Of a DNA stretch of 56,183 nucleotides, positions 9,097 to 17,011 are shown one piece after another. Below the pieces are notes generated by a model that saw only the letters and a list, made by a program, of their open reading frames with translations, ran no database searches and was not told where the DNA came from. Numbering within the stretch: position 1 is the stretch's first letter; each line of letters opens with the position of its first letter. The translations under genes and the position numbers were made by a program. The stretch spans positions 1 to 56,183 of the forward strand of contig NZ_JAQMFS010000062.1 in the NCBI RefSeq assembly GCF_028308085.1, in the 5' to 3' direction. Origin of the DNA: Gemella haemolysans (GTDB lineage: Bacteria; Bacillota; Bacilli; Staphylococcales; Gemellaceae).

Positions 9097-9966
9097 ATGG
9101 AAAAAGAATATTATTATATTGGAGCTACTGTAGATGAGGCTATTAAAAAGGGATTAAAAGACCTAGCCTTATCAGAAGATGCAGTGAAAATTGAAGTAAT
9201 CGAAGGTGGTAGCACAGGTATCTTCGGATTATTCAAAAAAGAAGCAAAGGTAAAATTAATTCCATTAGATGAAGAATATAATAAAGAAGAAGCTGTTGTT
9301 AAAGTTATTGAAGTAGAGAAAAAAGAAGAACAAGTTGTAAAAGTTGAAAAAACTACAGAAGAAATTAAAGAAGTTAAAGTTGAAGAAATAACTGAACAAG
9401 AAGCTCATGATGAAAAAATAGAAATAGTTGAAGAAGAGACTGTTGTTGAAACTGAAGCAACAGAAACAGCTGAAGAGACAGTTAAAAAAGCTAAAAGAGA
9501 AGATTATATCGTAAAAAATCAAGACCGTATCGTAAGCTACTTACAAAATATCGTTATTGCGATGGGATATCCGGATGCTACTGTTGATTTTAGAGAAGAT
9601 GGGAATCGTCATTTCACTTTAAATATTAAAACAGAAGAAAACACTAGTCTAATTATCGGAAAACGTGGTGTAACTTTAAATAGTTTGCAGTTTTTAGTTA
9701 ATAACTTTGCTAAAAAATTCAGCTCACATTACTTCAGAATTGAAGTTGACTGTGATGACTACAGAGAAAACCGTAAAAAAACATTAGAAGACCTAGCATT
9801 AAACTTAGCTAAGAAATCTAAAAAAATCGGGAAACCAGTTGAATTAGAACCTATGACAAGCATCGAAAGAAAAATTATTCACAATGCTCTAACAGGTATT
9901 AAAAACGTTGAAACAGAATCACGTGGTGAAGAGCCACATAGATATTTAGTTATTACAGCTAAATAG
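9097..9966 (+). CDS. jag: RNA-binding protein KhpB/Jag (Jag_N, KH, R3H)
   Basis: 289-aa RNA-binding protein linked to cell elongation and division control in Gram-positive bacteria. Jag_N domain at residues 1-50 (IGATVDEAIKKGLKDL, GSTGIFGLFKKEAKV), then a Glu/Val/Lys-rich acidic linker (about 55-135), a KH domain (IVIAMGYPDATVDFREDGNRHFTLNI, LIIGKRGVTLNSLQFLV) and a C-terminal R3H domain (EPMTSIERKIIHNALTG). It is translationally close to rnpA (2-bp gap) and followed 8 bp later by a response-regulator gene. Confidence 0.95.
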   Translation: MEKEYYYIGATVDEAIKKGLKDLALSEDAVKIEVIEGGSTGIFGLFKKEAKVKLIPLDEEYNKEEAVVKVIEVEKKEEQVVKVEKTTEEIKEVKVEEITEQEAHDEKIEIVEEETVVETEATETAEETVKKAKREDYIVKNQDRIVSYLQNIVIAMGYPDATVDFREDGNRHFTLNIKTEENTSLIIGKRGVTLNSLQFLVNNFAKKFSSHYFRIEVDCDDYRENRKKTLEDLALNLAKKSKKIGKPVELEPMTSIERKIIHNALTGIKNVETESRGEEPHRYLVITAK

Positions 9967-9974
9967 GAGGTCTA

Positions 9975-10349
9975 ATGAAGACAGTATTAATAGTTGATGA
10001 TAGTTCTTATTATAGAAGCCGTGGAGCAGAAGTTGTTAGTCGTGCAGGATATGAATATTATTTTGCAGAAAATGGCGAACAAGCTGTGCGCATGTATAGA
10101 AGAATAAAACCAGATTTTGTAACAATGGATATTTGTATGCCGATAATGGATGGATTAGAAGCAACTAAAGAAATTTGTACGAAATTTCCTGGTGCTAAGG
10201 TGCTTATCTGCAGTAGTGTTGGACACGTACCTGTGTATAAAAGACAAGCCTTTGCAAACGGTGCTTGTGGAGTACTACCGAAAGAATATGATTTAGATGA
10301 CTTAGAATTTGCTATTTCAGAAATTGAACTTATGAACGAAGGAAATTAA
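9975..10349 (+). CDS. Stand-alone CheY-like response regulator receiver protein
   Basis: A 124-aa single receiver domain with no output domain. The phosphorylation pocket is complete: acidic pair Asp8-Asp9, phosphoacceptor Asp52 (MDICMPIMDG), Ser80/Ser81 and Lys103. It is preceded by AGGAGG and lies 8 bp after jag, so the two are almost certainly co-transcribed. No histidine kinase or chemotaxis gene is adjacent, and nothing in the window suggests motility. The similar domain in CheY, Spo0F or YneI-like proteins does not tell which role applies; partner and output are unknown. Confidence 0.85.
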   Translation: MKTVLIVDDSSYYRSRGAEVVSRAGYEYYFAENGEQAVRMYRRIKPDFVTMDICMPIMDGLEATKEICTKFPGAKVLICSSVGHVPVYKRQAFANGACGVLPKEYDLDDLEFAISEIELMNEGN

Positions 10350-10388
10350 TATTTTATTAACAACTTTTCAATAAAATAATAAAGAATG

Positions 10389-10424
10389 AGTAGTTTGGAG
10401 ATTTATCCAGGCTACTTATTTTTT
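10389..10424 (+). terminator. Terminator of the rnpA-jag-receiver operon
   Basis: AGTAGTTTGGA-gatttat-TCCAGGCTACT stem (two G-U pairs) followed by a run of eight T/A residues. Confidence 0.8.
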
Positions 10425-10428
10425 GATA

Positions 10429-10585
10429 GTGACTTAAAAACTGTGATTACGGAAAAATCTATTTTGTTAAGCTAACTTCATTAAGGTTATTAGATATCTA
10501 AAAAGTTGTTTAAAGTGAATCTAGATATCAATAAACCACAGAATCAATAAGTTCTATTAAAATTTAGAACTCTTAGATTAAATCC
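10429..10585. repeat. Palindromic intergenic element, copy B (diverged)
   Basis: GTGACTTAAAAACTGTGATT..., then TTATTAGATATCTAAAAAG... to ...TCTAGATATCAATAAACC, then a tail AAAATTTAGAACTCTTAG. Same order as copy A but with a degraded hairpin I. Confidence 0.65.
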
Positions 10586-10717
10586 TTAATCAGTTATGTA
10601 AAAATTGAGTCTAAAATGTAACTCGGTCTTATATAGAGAAAAATTCAAAGGAATAGTGTATAATAAATGAGATATGAATTTTTTTATTAATATAAAAATT
10701 TAAAAGGAGTTTGAACA

Positions 10718-12100
10718 ATGAGTGAAACAATTTGCGCTATATCGACAGCTCTAGGAGAAGGAGCTATAGGTATTGTTAGACTTAGTGGTGACGAAGCATT
10801 TAGCATTGCTGAAAAAATAGTTAGACTACCAAAAGGAAAAACTGTAGAGAGTCTAGCTAGTCACACTATAAATTATGGAAATGTAGTTGATCCAGCTACT
10901 AATGAAAAAATCGAAGAAATTATGCTTGTGAAAATGGTAGGTCCTCGTACATATACTACAGAAGACGTTATAGAAATCAACTGTCACGGTGGTATTGTAA
11001 CGATTCAAAAAGTACTTGCACTTTGCTTAGAACATGGAGCTAGAATGGCTGAGCCAGGTGAATTTACAAAACGTGCCTTCTTAAATGGTCGTATCGATTT
11101 AACACAAGCAGAAGCTGTAATCGACTTTATTAAGAGTAAAACAGATGAGGCTAGTCAAATAGCTAACAACCAAATGCAAGGGCGTTTATCAACGCTTATT
11201 AAACGTCTACGAGCTGAAATTTTAGATATACTAACAGTTGTTGAGGTAAATATCGACTACCCTGAATACGATGACTTAGAAATAGAAACGACAAAAACTA
11301 TTCTTGAAAAATCAACAAGTATTAGAAATAGTTTAGAAAGTCTATTAGAAACATCAAAACAAGGGAAAATAATTAAAGAAGGAATAAATACAGCTATTAT
11401 TGGGCGACCTAATGTTGGTAAGAGTTCACTGTTAAATAACCTGCTGCAAGAAAATAAAGCTATCGTAACTGATATCGCAGGAACAACTCGTGACGTACTA
11501 GAAGAGTACGTGAATATTAAAGGAGTACCTATTAAATTAATCGATACAGCTGGTATTCGTGAAACAGACGATATCGTAGAACAAATAGGTGTTAAACGAA
11601 GTAAGGAAGCTTTAGAAAAAGCAGATTTAGTATTATTCTTATTAAATAGTAGTGAAGAACTAACAGAAGATGATAAAGAGTTATTAAAACTAACAGAAGG
11701 GAAAACAACTATTGTAATATTAAATAAATTAGATTTAGAGACAAAAATCGATATTGCAGAAGTTGAAAAATTAGCGTACAACCACCCTATTATTAAAACA
11801 TCTATGACAACATATAAGGGAATAGATGAACTAGAGAAAAATATCAGAGACTTATTCTTCGGTGGAGCTGCTCGTCCAAAAGATGCGACATATTTATCAA
11901 ATACACGTCAAATCAACCTTATCCAACGTGCTTTAGCTAGTTTAAATGATGCTATAGGTGCTGCTGAATTAGGATTAGAAGTAGACATGGTGTTAATAGA
12001 TTATACAAATACATTCAATCTATTAGGAGAAGTTATCGGGGAAAACTCTGGTGATGAGTTGATAAATGAATTATTCAGCAGATTCTGTCTAGGAAAATAA
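10718..12100 (+). CDS. mnmE: tRNA uridine-5-carboxymethylaminomethyl GTPase MnmE
   Basis: With MnmG it forms the cmnm5 group on U34 of certain tRNAs. The 460-aa protein has the N-terminal folate-binding domain ([22 protein letters not shown]), helical domain, and an inserted GTPase with G1 [10 protein letters not shown]2/K-loop DIAGTTRD, G3 DTAGIRE and G4 NKLD; it ends in the conserved C-terminal CLGK. Normal length. An AAGGAG site precedes the ATG. A TATAAT at 10659-10664 is the likely -10. mnmG, its usual neighbour, does not follow. Confidence 0.96.
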   Translation: MSETICAISTALGEGAIGIVRLSGDEAFSIAEKIVRLPKGKTVESLASHTINYGNVVDPATNEKIEEIMLVKMVGPRTYTTEDVIEINCHGGIVTIQKVLALCLEHGARMAEPGEFTKRAFLNGRIDLTQAEAVIDFIKSKTDEASQIANNQMQGRLSTLIKRLRAEILDILTVVEVNIDYPEYDDLEIETTKTILEKSTSIRNSLESLLETSKQGKIIKEGINTAIIGRPNVGKSSLLNNLLQENKAIVTDIAGTTRDVLEEYVNIKGVPIKLIDTAGIRETDDIVEQIGVKRSKEALEKADLVLFLLNSSEELTEDDKELLKLTEGKTTIVILNKLDLETKIDIAEVEKLAYNHPIIKTSMTTYKGIDELEKNIRDLFFGGAARPKDATYLSNTRQINLIQRALASLNDAIGAAELGLEVDMVLIDYTNTFNLLGEVIGENSGDELINELFSRFCLGK

Positions 12101-12102
12101 AA

Positions 12103-12118
12103 TGTTTCACATGAAACA
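12103..12118. promoter_or_regulatory. parS site (ParB binding)
   Basis: TGTTTCACATGAAACA differs from the consensus TGTTTCACGTGAAACA at one base. Located between mnmE and exoA, 4 kb from oriC. Confidence 0.85.
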
Positions 12119-12139
12119 TGAAACAAAAAGGAGAACGAA

Positions 12140-12904
12140 ATGAAATGTATAAGTTTTAACGTCAATGGTCTTAGAGCGATCGTTGGTAAAAATTTTGAAG
12201 AAGATTTTAAACAACTAGATGCGGATTTCTTTTGTTTACAAGAAACGAAGATGCAAGCAGGCCAATTAGATTTACAATTCGATGGATATTATAGTTATTT
12301 CAACTATGCTGAGCGTAAAGGATACTCAGGAACTGCGATATATACTAAACACGAGCCAATAAATGTAACATATGGAATAGGAATAGAAGAACACGATACA
12401 GAAGGTCGTATAATTACACTAGAATATGATAAATTCTTCTTTATCACTGTATATACGCCGAACTCAGGTAGTGAACTTAAGAGATTAGAATACCGTATGA
12501 GTTGGGAAGAAGACTTTAAAAATTATTTATTAGAATTAAATAAAACTAAAGGTGTAGTTGTTTGTGGAGATTTAAATGTTGCTCACACAGAAATAGATTT
12601 AAAAAATCCAAAATCAAACACGAAAAATGCAGGATTCACCCCAGAAGAAAGAGAAAAATTCACGAAGTTATTAGATGCAGGATTTATCGATACATTTAGA
12701 TATTATAATCTTGATTTAACAGGTGCATACTCTTGGTGGAGTTATCGCTTTAATGCACGTAAAAACAATGCAGGATGGAGAATTGATTATTTCTTGGTAA
12801 GTCGTGACTTAGAAGAATACTTAGAAAGTGCTGCAATCCATCACGAAATATTTGGTAGTGATCACTGTCCTGTTGAGCTTGTATTAAAAGACAATTTGTT
12901 GTAA
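12140..12904 (+). CDS. exoA: Exodeoxyribonuclease III / AP endonuclease
   Basis: Base-excision repair enzyme that cuts at abasic sites and degrades 3' ends. 254 aa, with the EEP-family motifs in order: FNVNGLRA (Asn7), CLQETKM (metal-binding Glu), the YTPNSG block, GDLNVAHTEIDL (catalytic Asp/Asn), RIDYFLVS and C-terminal GSDHCPVEL with the catalytic His. Full length. The ATG follows AAGGAGAACGAA. It lies 40 bp after mnmE, separated by a parS site, and is followed by a terminator, so it may be co-transcribed with mnmE. Confidence 0.96.
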   Translation: MKCISFNVNGLRAIVGKNFEEDFKQLDADFFCLQETKMQAGQLDLQFDGYYSYFNYAERKGYSGTAIYTKHEPINVTYGIGIEEHDTEGRIITLEYDKFFFITVYTPNSGSELKRLEYRMSWEEDFKNYLLELNKTKGVVVCGDLNVAHTEIDLKNPKSNTKNAGFTPEEREKFTKLLDAGFIDTFRYYNLDLTGAYSWWSYRFNARKNNAGWRIDYFLVSRDLEEYLESAAIHHEIFGSDHCPVELVLKDNLL

Positions 12905-12910
12905 AATATA

Positions 12911-12946
12911 ATATGCGTTATGGATAAACCATGACGTATATTTTTA
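12911..12946 (+). terminator. exoA terminator
   Basis: ATGCGTTATGG-ataaa-CCATGACGTAT stem followed by T5, just after the exoA stop. Confidence 0.75.
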
Positions 12947-12988
12947 ATTATTAGGCTTTAAAGTTAAGAATGATGCTGAAATAGATAT

Positions 12989-13159
12989 TGACCAAAAAGT
13001 CCTAAATTTTAAAAAGTGTATATTATAATTCATATATGCAATGGCTTATTGATATCTAAATTCGTTTTATAAAAGCTTTTTGATAGCTTATAAACCACTG
13101 CGGGAAGTGACTCGACAAAATCTTGTTTCTTAAGAAATCACGATTTTTGAGTCACTCCC
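12989..13159. repeat. Palindromic intergenic element, copy C (inverted)
   Basis: Reverse orientation relative to copy A: starts GACCAAAAAGTCCTAAA, then the TTATTGATATCTAAA hairpin II, then hairpin I ending CGATTTTTGAGTCACTCCC. About 171 bp. Confidence 0.75.
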
Positions 13160-13251
13160 ATATTAAATAAAAATGAACGGAGGCGACTTAATAAGAATAA
13201 ATTATAATTTTAAGTTACATCCCTTATTAATTTTTAGAAAAGAGGTAATTT

Positions 13252-13734
13252 ATGGGACCAAAATTCTATATAGAAGACGTATATGATTGCGATTCACAAT
13301 ATACTATTGATTATATAAAATTCGATGAATTAGGGAAAATAGATATTGTGAGAGAAACATACGGACGAAATTATTTAGTAGAAAGAGATATACAGTTACC
13401 AATTTTTGAAACAGAAGAAGAATATATTGATTATTTAGCGGAAAAAGATATAATAGACCCATATTTTTCAGATATTCTTCATAAATTAGTAGGGCATACA
13501 CCTGAAAATGTAATAATAGATGAAGTATCTTTAAATAATGCGTTATTCATAGGTGATCCTAGAGGTGCTGATAGACCTGGTGGATTTAAAGATGCCTTCG
13601 AGCTACTTATGGAAGCGACAATGATATGGGAATTCTCCGCTATAGATGCTATGGAAAAAACTATGCAGGTAATAAGGACTCTCCTACGCGATAAAGAGCA
13701 TAGATACCAAGAAAAACTAATTAGAATAACATAG
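13252..13734 (+). CDS. Hypothetical protein
   Basis: 160 aa, acidic, no signal peptide or membrane segment. Not recognised. Visible features: an N-terminal beta-rich half (FYIEDVYDCDSQYTIDYIKF), a central GDPRGADRPGGF loop, and an amphipathic C-terminal helix region (EFSAIDAMEKTMQVIRTLLRDKEHRYQEKL). The ATG follows AAGAGGT. It lies 8 bp upstream of the broken acetyltransferase gene and is probably co-transcribed with it. Codon use resembles neighbours. Confidence 0.75.
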   Translation: MGPKFYIEDVYDCDSQYTIDYIKFDELGKIDIVRETYGRNYLVERDIQLPIFETEEEYIDYLAEKDIIDPYFSDILHKLVGHTPENVIIDEVSLNNALFIGDPRGADRPGGFKDAFELLMEATMIWEFSAIDAMEKTMQVIRTLLRDKEHRYQEKLIRIT

Positions 13735-13742
13735 GTGAAAAT

Positions 13743-14252
13743 ATGTTAAGAAAAACAAAAAAAGATGAATTAGAATTTGTAATGATGATAATAGAAGAAG
13801 GTAGAGAGTTTTTAAAAGAACAAGGTGTAAATCAGTGGCAACATGGTTCCCCTAGTCGAGATATGATTATTAATGATATCAATGAAGGGATATCATATAT
13901 ATACGAAAAATCAGGTAAGCTAGTTGCTACAGCTATGCTTACTACTTTCGATGAAGATTATGAAAACTACCCTACTTTTTGGTCGGAAAATTCTAGTTAT
14001 TTAGCTATTCATCGATTAGCTACAGCAAAACAATTTTGAAATCAAGGGATTATGCGTGAATTTATGGAGGCTATCCATTTTTTTGCTAAATCTCAAAATA
14101 TAAAATTTTTGAGAATAGATACGCATTTTGACAACAAAATAATGAAAAAATTTTTAAGTAACCTCGGATTCGAAAAAAGAGGTATAATAAAATTATCTAT
14201 AAAAATATTTTAGATGATAAAGAAAGAATAGCGTATGAGTTAAAAATAGAAT
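13743..14252 (+). pseudogene. GNAT N-acetyltransferase, broken by nonsense and frameshift mutations
   Basis: The first 98 codons encode a GNAT fold start (MLRKTKKDELEFVMMIIEEG, NQWQHGSPSRD) up to LAIHRLATAKQF, then an in-frame TGA at 14037-14039 where the acetyl-CoA loop normally has R-G-x-G. The same frame continues with NQGIMREFMEAI and FLRIDTHFDN...FLSNLGFEKRG, and a -1 shift near 14190 restores YKNILDDKERIAYELKIE before a TAA at 14250-14252. Both lesions lie in recognisable family sequence, so this is a decaying gene; a 98-aa product would lack the acetyl-CoA site. Confidence 0.85.
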
Positions 14253-14258
14253 AATATA

Positions 14259-14274
14259 AATGTTTCACGTAAAA
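14259..14274. promoter_or_regulatory. parS site
   Basis: TGTTTCACGTAAAACA, one mismatch to the parS consensus, in the gap between the GNAT pseudogene and the DUF3290 gene. Confidence 0.75.
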
Positions 14275-14291
14275 CAAAAGGAGTGATAGGT

Positions 14292-14744
14292 TTGAAATTT
14301 TATTCTTATGAATATTTATTGAATAAAATAGATCAGAGTAATACTATAACATATGTAACAGGAGGATTCTTACTATTAATAATAATAGTATCACTATTTA
14401 AGTATTATAAAAATAGACAAGATAGCAAGTATAGAGAATTAGCTATCATAATGATATTAGGTATCTTTTTATTAATCGGGATACAAGTAAGTGATTATCA
14501 AAGTAATAGTATATCAGCTAATCAGTATAAAAGCTCTATTGAATTTATTGAGGGAGTTTCAGAAAAATTAAATATTGACAAAAAACATATCTATATAAAT
14601 AGTGAAGCCTCTATAGAAAATTCATTTTTAAAAATAGATGATAACTACTATAGAGTAATAAGTAACGGAAAAAAGGGTGATTATTTACTAGAGAAAATAG
14701 AATTGGTAGAACCAATTGTTGAAAAAGTGGAGGTGAAAAGATAA
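14292..14744 (+). CDS. DUF3290 membrane protein
   Basis: About 150 aa with two N-terminal membrane helices (TYVTGGFLLLIIIVSLF and LAIIMILGIFLLIGIQV) and a soluble C-terminal domain (NIDKKHIYINSEAS...DNYYRVIS). It matches DUF3290, a family in Lactobacillales and relatives found next to DUF421 proteins. The TTG at 14292 is preferred over the GTG at 14283 because the AAAGGAG site spans 14277-14283. Its stop overlaps the next start (TAATG), indicating translational coupling. Function unknown. Confidence 0.8.
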   Translation: MKFYSYEYLLNKIDQSNTITYVTGGFLLLIIIVSLFKYYKNRQDSKYRELAIIMILGIFLLIGIQVSDYQSNSISANQYKSSIEFIEGVSEKLNIDKKHIYINSEASIENSFLKIDDNYYRVISNGKKGDYLLEKIELVEPIVEKVEVKR

Positions 14745-15376
14745 TGCAACTTTCATATATAGATATAGCAATAAAACTAGCTTTAGGTTTATTATCGCTT
14801 GTAATAGTAATTAATATATCAGGAAAAGGAAATTTAGCACCAACTTCAGCGAGTGATCAAGTTCAAAACTATGTACTCGGGGGAATATTAGGAGGGGTAA
14901 TATATAGTCCATCAATTTCTATTTTACAATACTTCAATATATTATTAATATGGATAATTTTGGTATTAGGTCTGAAGTGGTTAAAAACAAATAACTCATA
15001 CTTAAAAAAAATGCTAGACGGAGAACCTACAACAATAATAAAAAAAGGAAAAATAGATGTAGAAGCAACAAGAAAAGCTGGTTTAACAGCACAAGACATA
15101 GCTTTTAAATTAAGAACACAAGGTGTTTATAGTATTCAAAAAGTAAAAAGAGCGGTTTTAGAACAAAATGGACAACTAATTATAATACAACAAGGTGAGG
15201 AAAATCCTAAATATCCGGTAATTACTGATGGAACGATCCAACATGGTACATTAGAATCGATGGATAAAACAGAAGAATGGTTAAAAGAAACTTTATTGGA
15301 ATTAGGATATGAAGACACATCTAAAATATTCTTAGCAGAGTATGACAAAGGACAATTACATATAATTGAATACTAA
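14744..15376 (+). CDS. DUF421 (YetF/YrbG-like) membrane protein
   Basis: 210 aa with three N-terminal membrane helices (about 7-25, 40-60 and 62-80) and a cytoplasmic DUF421 domain (DGEPTTIIKKGKIDVEATRKAGLTAQDIAFKLRTQGVYSIQKVKRAVLEQNGQLII). It forms a coupled pair with the DUF3290 gene (1-bp overlap). Homologues such as B. subtilis YetF are linked to stress and membrane functions, but the molecular role is not established. Confidence 0.85.
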   Translation: MQLSYIDIAIKLALGLLSLVIVINISGKGNLAPTSASDQVQNYVLGGILGGVIYSPSISILQYFNILLIWIILVLGLKWLKTNNSYLKKMLDGEPTTIIKKGKIDVEATRKAGLTAQDIAFKLRTQGVYSIQKVKRAVLEQNGQLIIIQQGEENPKYPVITDGTIQHGTLESMDKTEEWLKETLLELGYEDTSKIFLAEYDKGQLHIIEY

Positions 15377-15473
15377 TATAATTTGTTTTTTAAATGAAAT
15401 TAAAAATTTTAACAAGACAATAACAAATTAATTAAATAAGAAAATAATAATATCGATTAATATAACAAAAAGT

Positions 15474-15510
15474 AAAAGCAGGAAATTGAAAAAATCAATT
15501 TTCTGCTTTT
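15474..15510. terminator. Bidirectional terminator
   Basis: AAAAGCAGGAAATTGA / TCAATTTTCTGCTTTT stem with A-run and T-run on opposite sides, serving DUF421 (plus) and the acetyltransferase (minus). Confidence 0.85.
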
Positions 15511-15516
15511 AAAAAA

Positions 15517-15798
15517 CTATTTTTCAGCATTAATAAAATCGAAAGAAGAATCTTCTTGGAATTTTTTAACGACATAAGAGCAAGTTGCGATAATTTTTTT
15601 ATTTTGTTCTTGCATATCTTTAACAAGAGCGTCTAATAACTTCCCAGCTACCCCTTGACCTCGAAGAGATGAATCAACAAAAGTATGATCTGCAACAACT
15701 ACATTAGGATTGCTAGTATTAGAATAAGTAATTTCAGCAATAACCCTACCATTTTCATCATATTTAACGAAACCATTATTTGTTTTAGTAAATTCCAT
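15517..15798 (-). CDS. Small GNAT-like N-acetyltransferase (YjdJ/Gtf-type, PF14542)
   Basis: 93 aa, the short acetyltransferase family related to B. subtilis YjdJ. The core VVADHTFVDSSLRGQGVAGKLLDALVKDMQEQNKKIIATCSYV contains the acetyl-CoA loop R-G-Q-G-V-A and the trailing CSYVVKKF segment diagnostic of the family. The ATG follows AGGAGG. It is convergent with DUF421 and shares a terminator. Substrate unknown. Confidence 0.85.
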   Translation of the reverse strand: MEFTKTNNGFVKYDENGRVIAEITYSNTSNPNVVVADHTFVDSSLRGQGVAGKLLDALVKDMQEQNKKIIATCSYVVKKFQEDSSFDFINAEK

Positions 15799-16004
15799 AT
15801 AAACCTCCTAGAAAAATCATATAATAATATGAGTGTTATTACTGTTATTATATCATAAAAAAAGAGGAAAAGATGTGTAAATGAATCAATGGAGAGGCAG
15901 AGAATGTAAAAAAAAGGAGAAGAGGTTTATGAAGAAGGGATAAAATGTATGTATTTTACAAGAAACTCATTAAATAGTATTTTAGAGAAAAGGATGTGTT
16001 ATTT

Positions 16005-16271
16005 ATGATTAAAGAAGTAAAAGGAAATACAAAATTGGAACACTATGGAGATTCTTTTATAGCAAGAATACCCGATAATATTATAGATTTGTTGGTTTTA
16101 GAAAATAATCAGAAGTTCTTAATTTCTATACAAGGAGAATCAATAGTGTTAGCTCCAGAAGTAAAACAACTAAATACATTCTCTAATTGGGAGGATAATT
16201 GGGAGGATAATGGTATTCGTCACAAGGAACTGGACTGGGGAGAAATTAAAGGAAATGAAGGAAAGTATTAA
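16005..16271 (+). CDS. Orphan MazE/PemI-type antitoxin
   Basis: 88 aa from the ATG at 16005 (AAAGGA site 10 bases upstream). The N-terminus is an AbrB/MazE swapped-hairpin (KLEHYGDSFIARIPDNIIDLLVLENNQKFLISIQGESIVLAPE). The C-terminus ends with the toxin-binding motif RHKELDWGEIKGNE, common in PemI/MazE antitoxins. A 12-bp tandem duplication gives WEDNWEDN. No MazF/PemK toxin follows; the downstream 400 bp is T-rich with no plausible gene. It is probably the remnant of a lost toxin-antitoxin pair or a solitary regulator. Confidence 0.7.
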   Translation: MIKEVKGNTKLEHYGDSFIARIPDNIIDLLVLENNQKFLISIQGESIVLAPEVKQLNTFSNWEDNWEDNGIRHKELDWGEIKGNEGKY

Positions 16272-16650
16272 AGTAGGAATAATATATTTAACTATTCGGT
16301 TAAAACAACGTTTCTCTACTCTTTTCTCCTTTTTTTTATTACTCGCACAGTTATTATTTCACTTTATTCTATTCTATATTCCCCTACTTTTCTTCGTTTT
16401 ATATTGTTATTTTGATATTTTTTTATTTTTGATTTTTCCACCCTTTTTTCTTTATTTTTTTAGTAGACTTTTTCCTGTTTTTAAAATTCCACGCAAAAAA
16501 ATAAGAAGTGATAATTTCTTAAATTGAAATAAATAGTTTCACTAGATTTTTATTTTTTGAATAATAAATAAATTAAAATATTTCTATAAGATTTTTTGTT
16601 TAACATTTTATAGAAGGAAAATAAAACGTTTTAATTTTTTTAAAAAAGTT
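16272..16650. other. Gene-free T-rich stretch
   Basis: About 380 bp between the antitoxin and the metY promoter, with long pyrimidine tracts on the plus strand. An apparent 105-codon reading frame here is only low-complexity Phe/Leu caused by T-richness and has no ribosome site. No MazF motif in any frame. Confidence 0.6.
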
Positions 16651-16651
16651 A

Positions 16652-16680
16652 TTGACAAATATACAAAACGGGTGTACAAT
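16652..16680 (+). promoter_or_regulatory. metY promoter
   Basis: -35 TTGACA (16652-16657), 17-bp spacer, -10 TACAAT (16675-16680), directly upstream of the T-box leader. Confidence 0.85.
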
Positions 16681-16689
16681 TAGTTTAAT

Positions 16690-16963
16690 TTAATACATAA
16701 ACGTTGAAAAGATAAGTAAATTAATATGTAGCTACAACAGAGAGTTATTGGATGGTGTGAAATAACAAGGTGATGATTAATTGAAAATGGTCTTAGAGTT
16801 TTGTTTATCTAATAGGTAAGCACGTAGGTTGTACGATATAGGACACAGTATAAACATGTACTGAATAAGGTACTAATCGCAAGATTAGTATAAACTAGAG
16901 TGGTAACGCGAAATAAGATGATCGCCTCTATTACATATGTAAATATGTAGTAGGGGTGTTTTT
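16690..16963 (+). ncRNA. T-box leader, methionine-specific (predicted)
   Basis: Leader with closing stem I (AGATAAGTAAA / TTTGTTTATCT), a putative specifier ATG at 16787-16789 in the typical GAAAATGG context, the T-box AGAGTGGTAACGCG (16897-16910), and a terminator CGCCTCTATTACATAT / ATATGTAGTAGGGGTG followed by T7. The T-box bulge TGGT fits a tRNA discriminator A, as in tRNA-Met. Uncharged tRNA-Met should stabilise the antiterminator and switch on metY. Confidence 0.88.
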
Positions 16964-17011
16964 TTATTATCTAACACACAGAACTTATCAAAACGTAGAA
17001 AAGAGGAACCA

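Noticed and set aside
16210-16527. 105-codon frame rich in Phe and Leu after the MazE-like gene
   Set aside because: Overlaps the antitoxin, no ribosome site, composition follows the T-rich DNA; no toxin motif.
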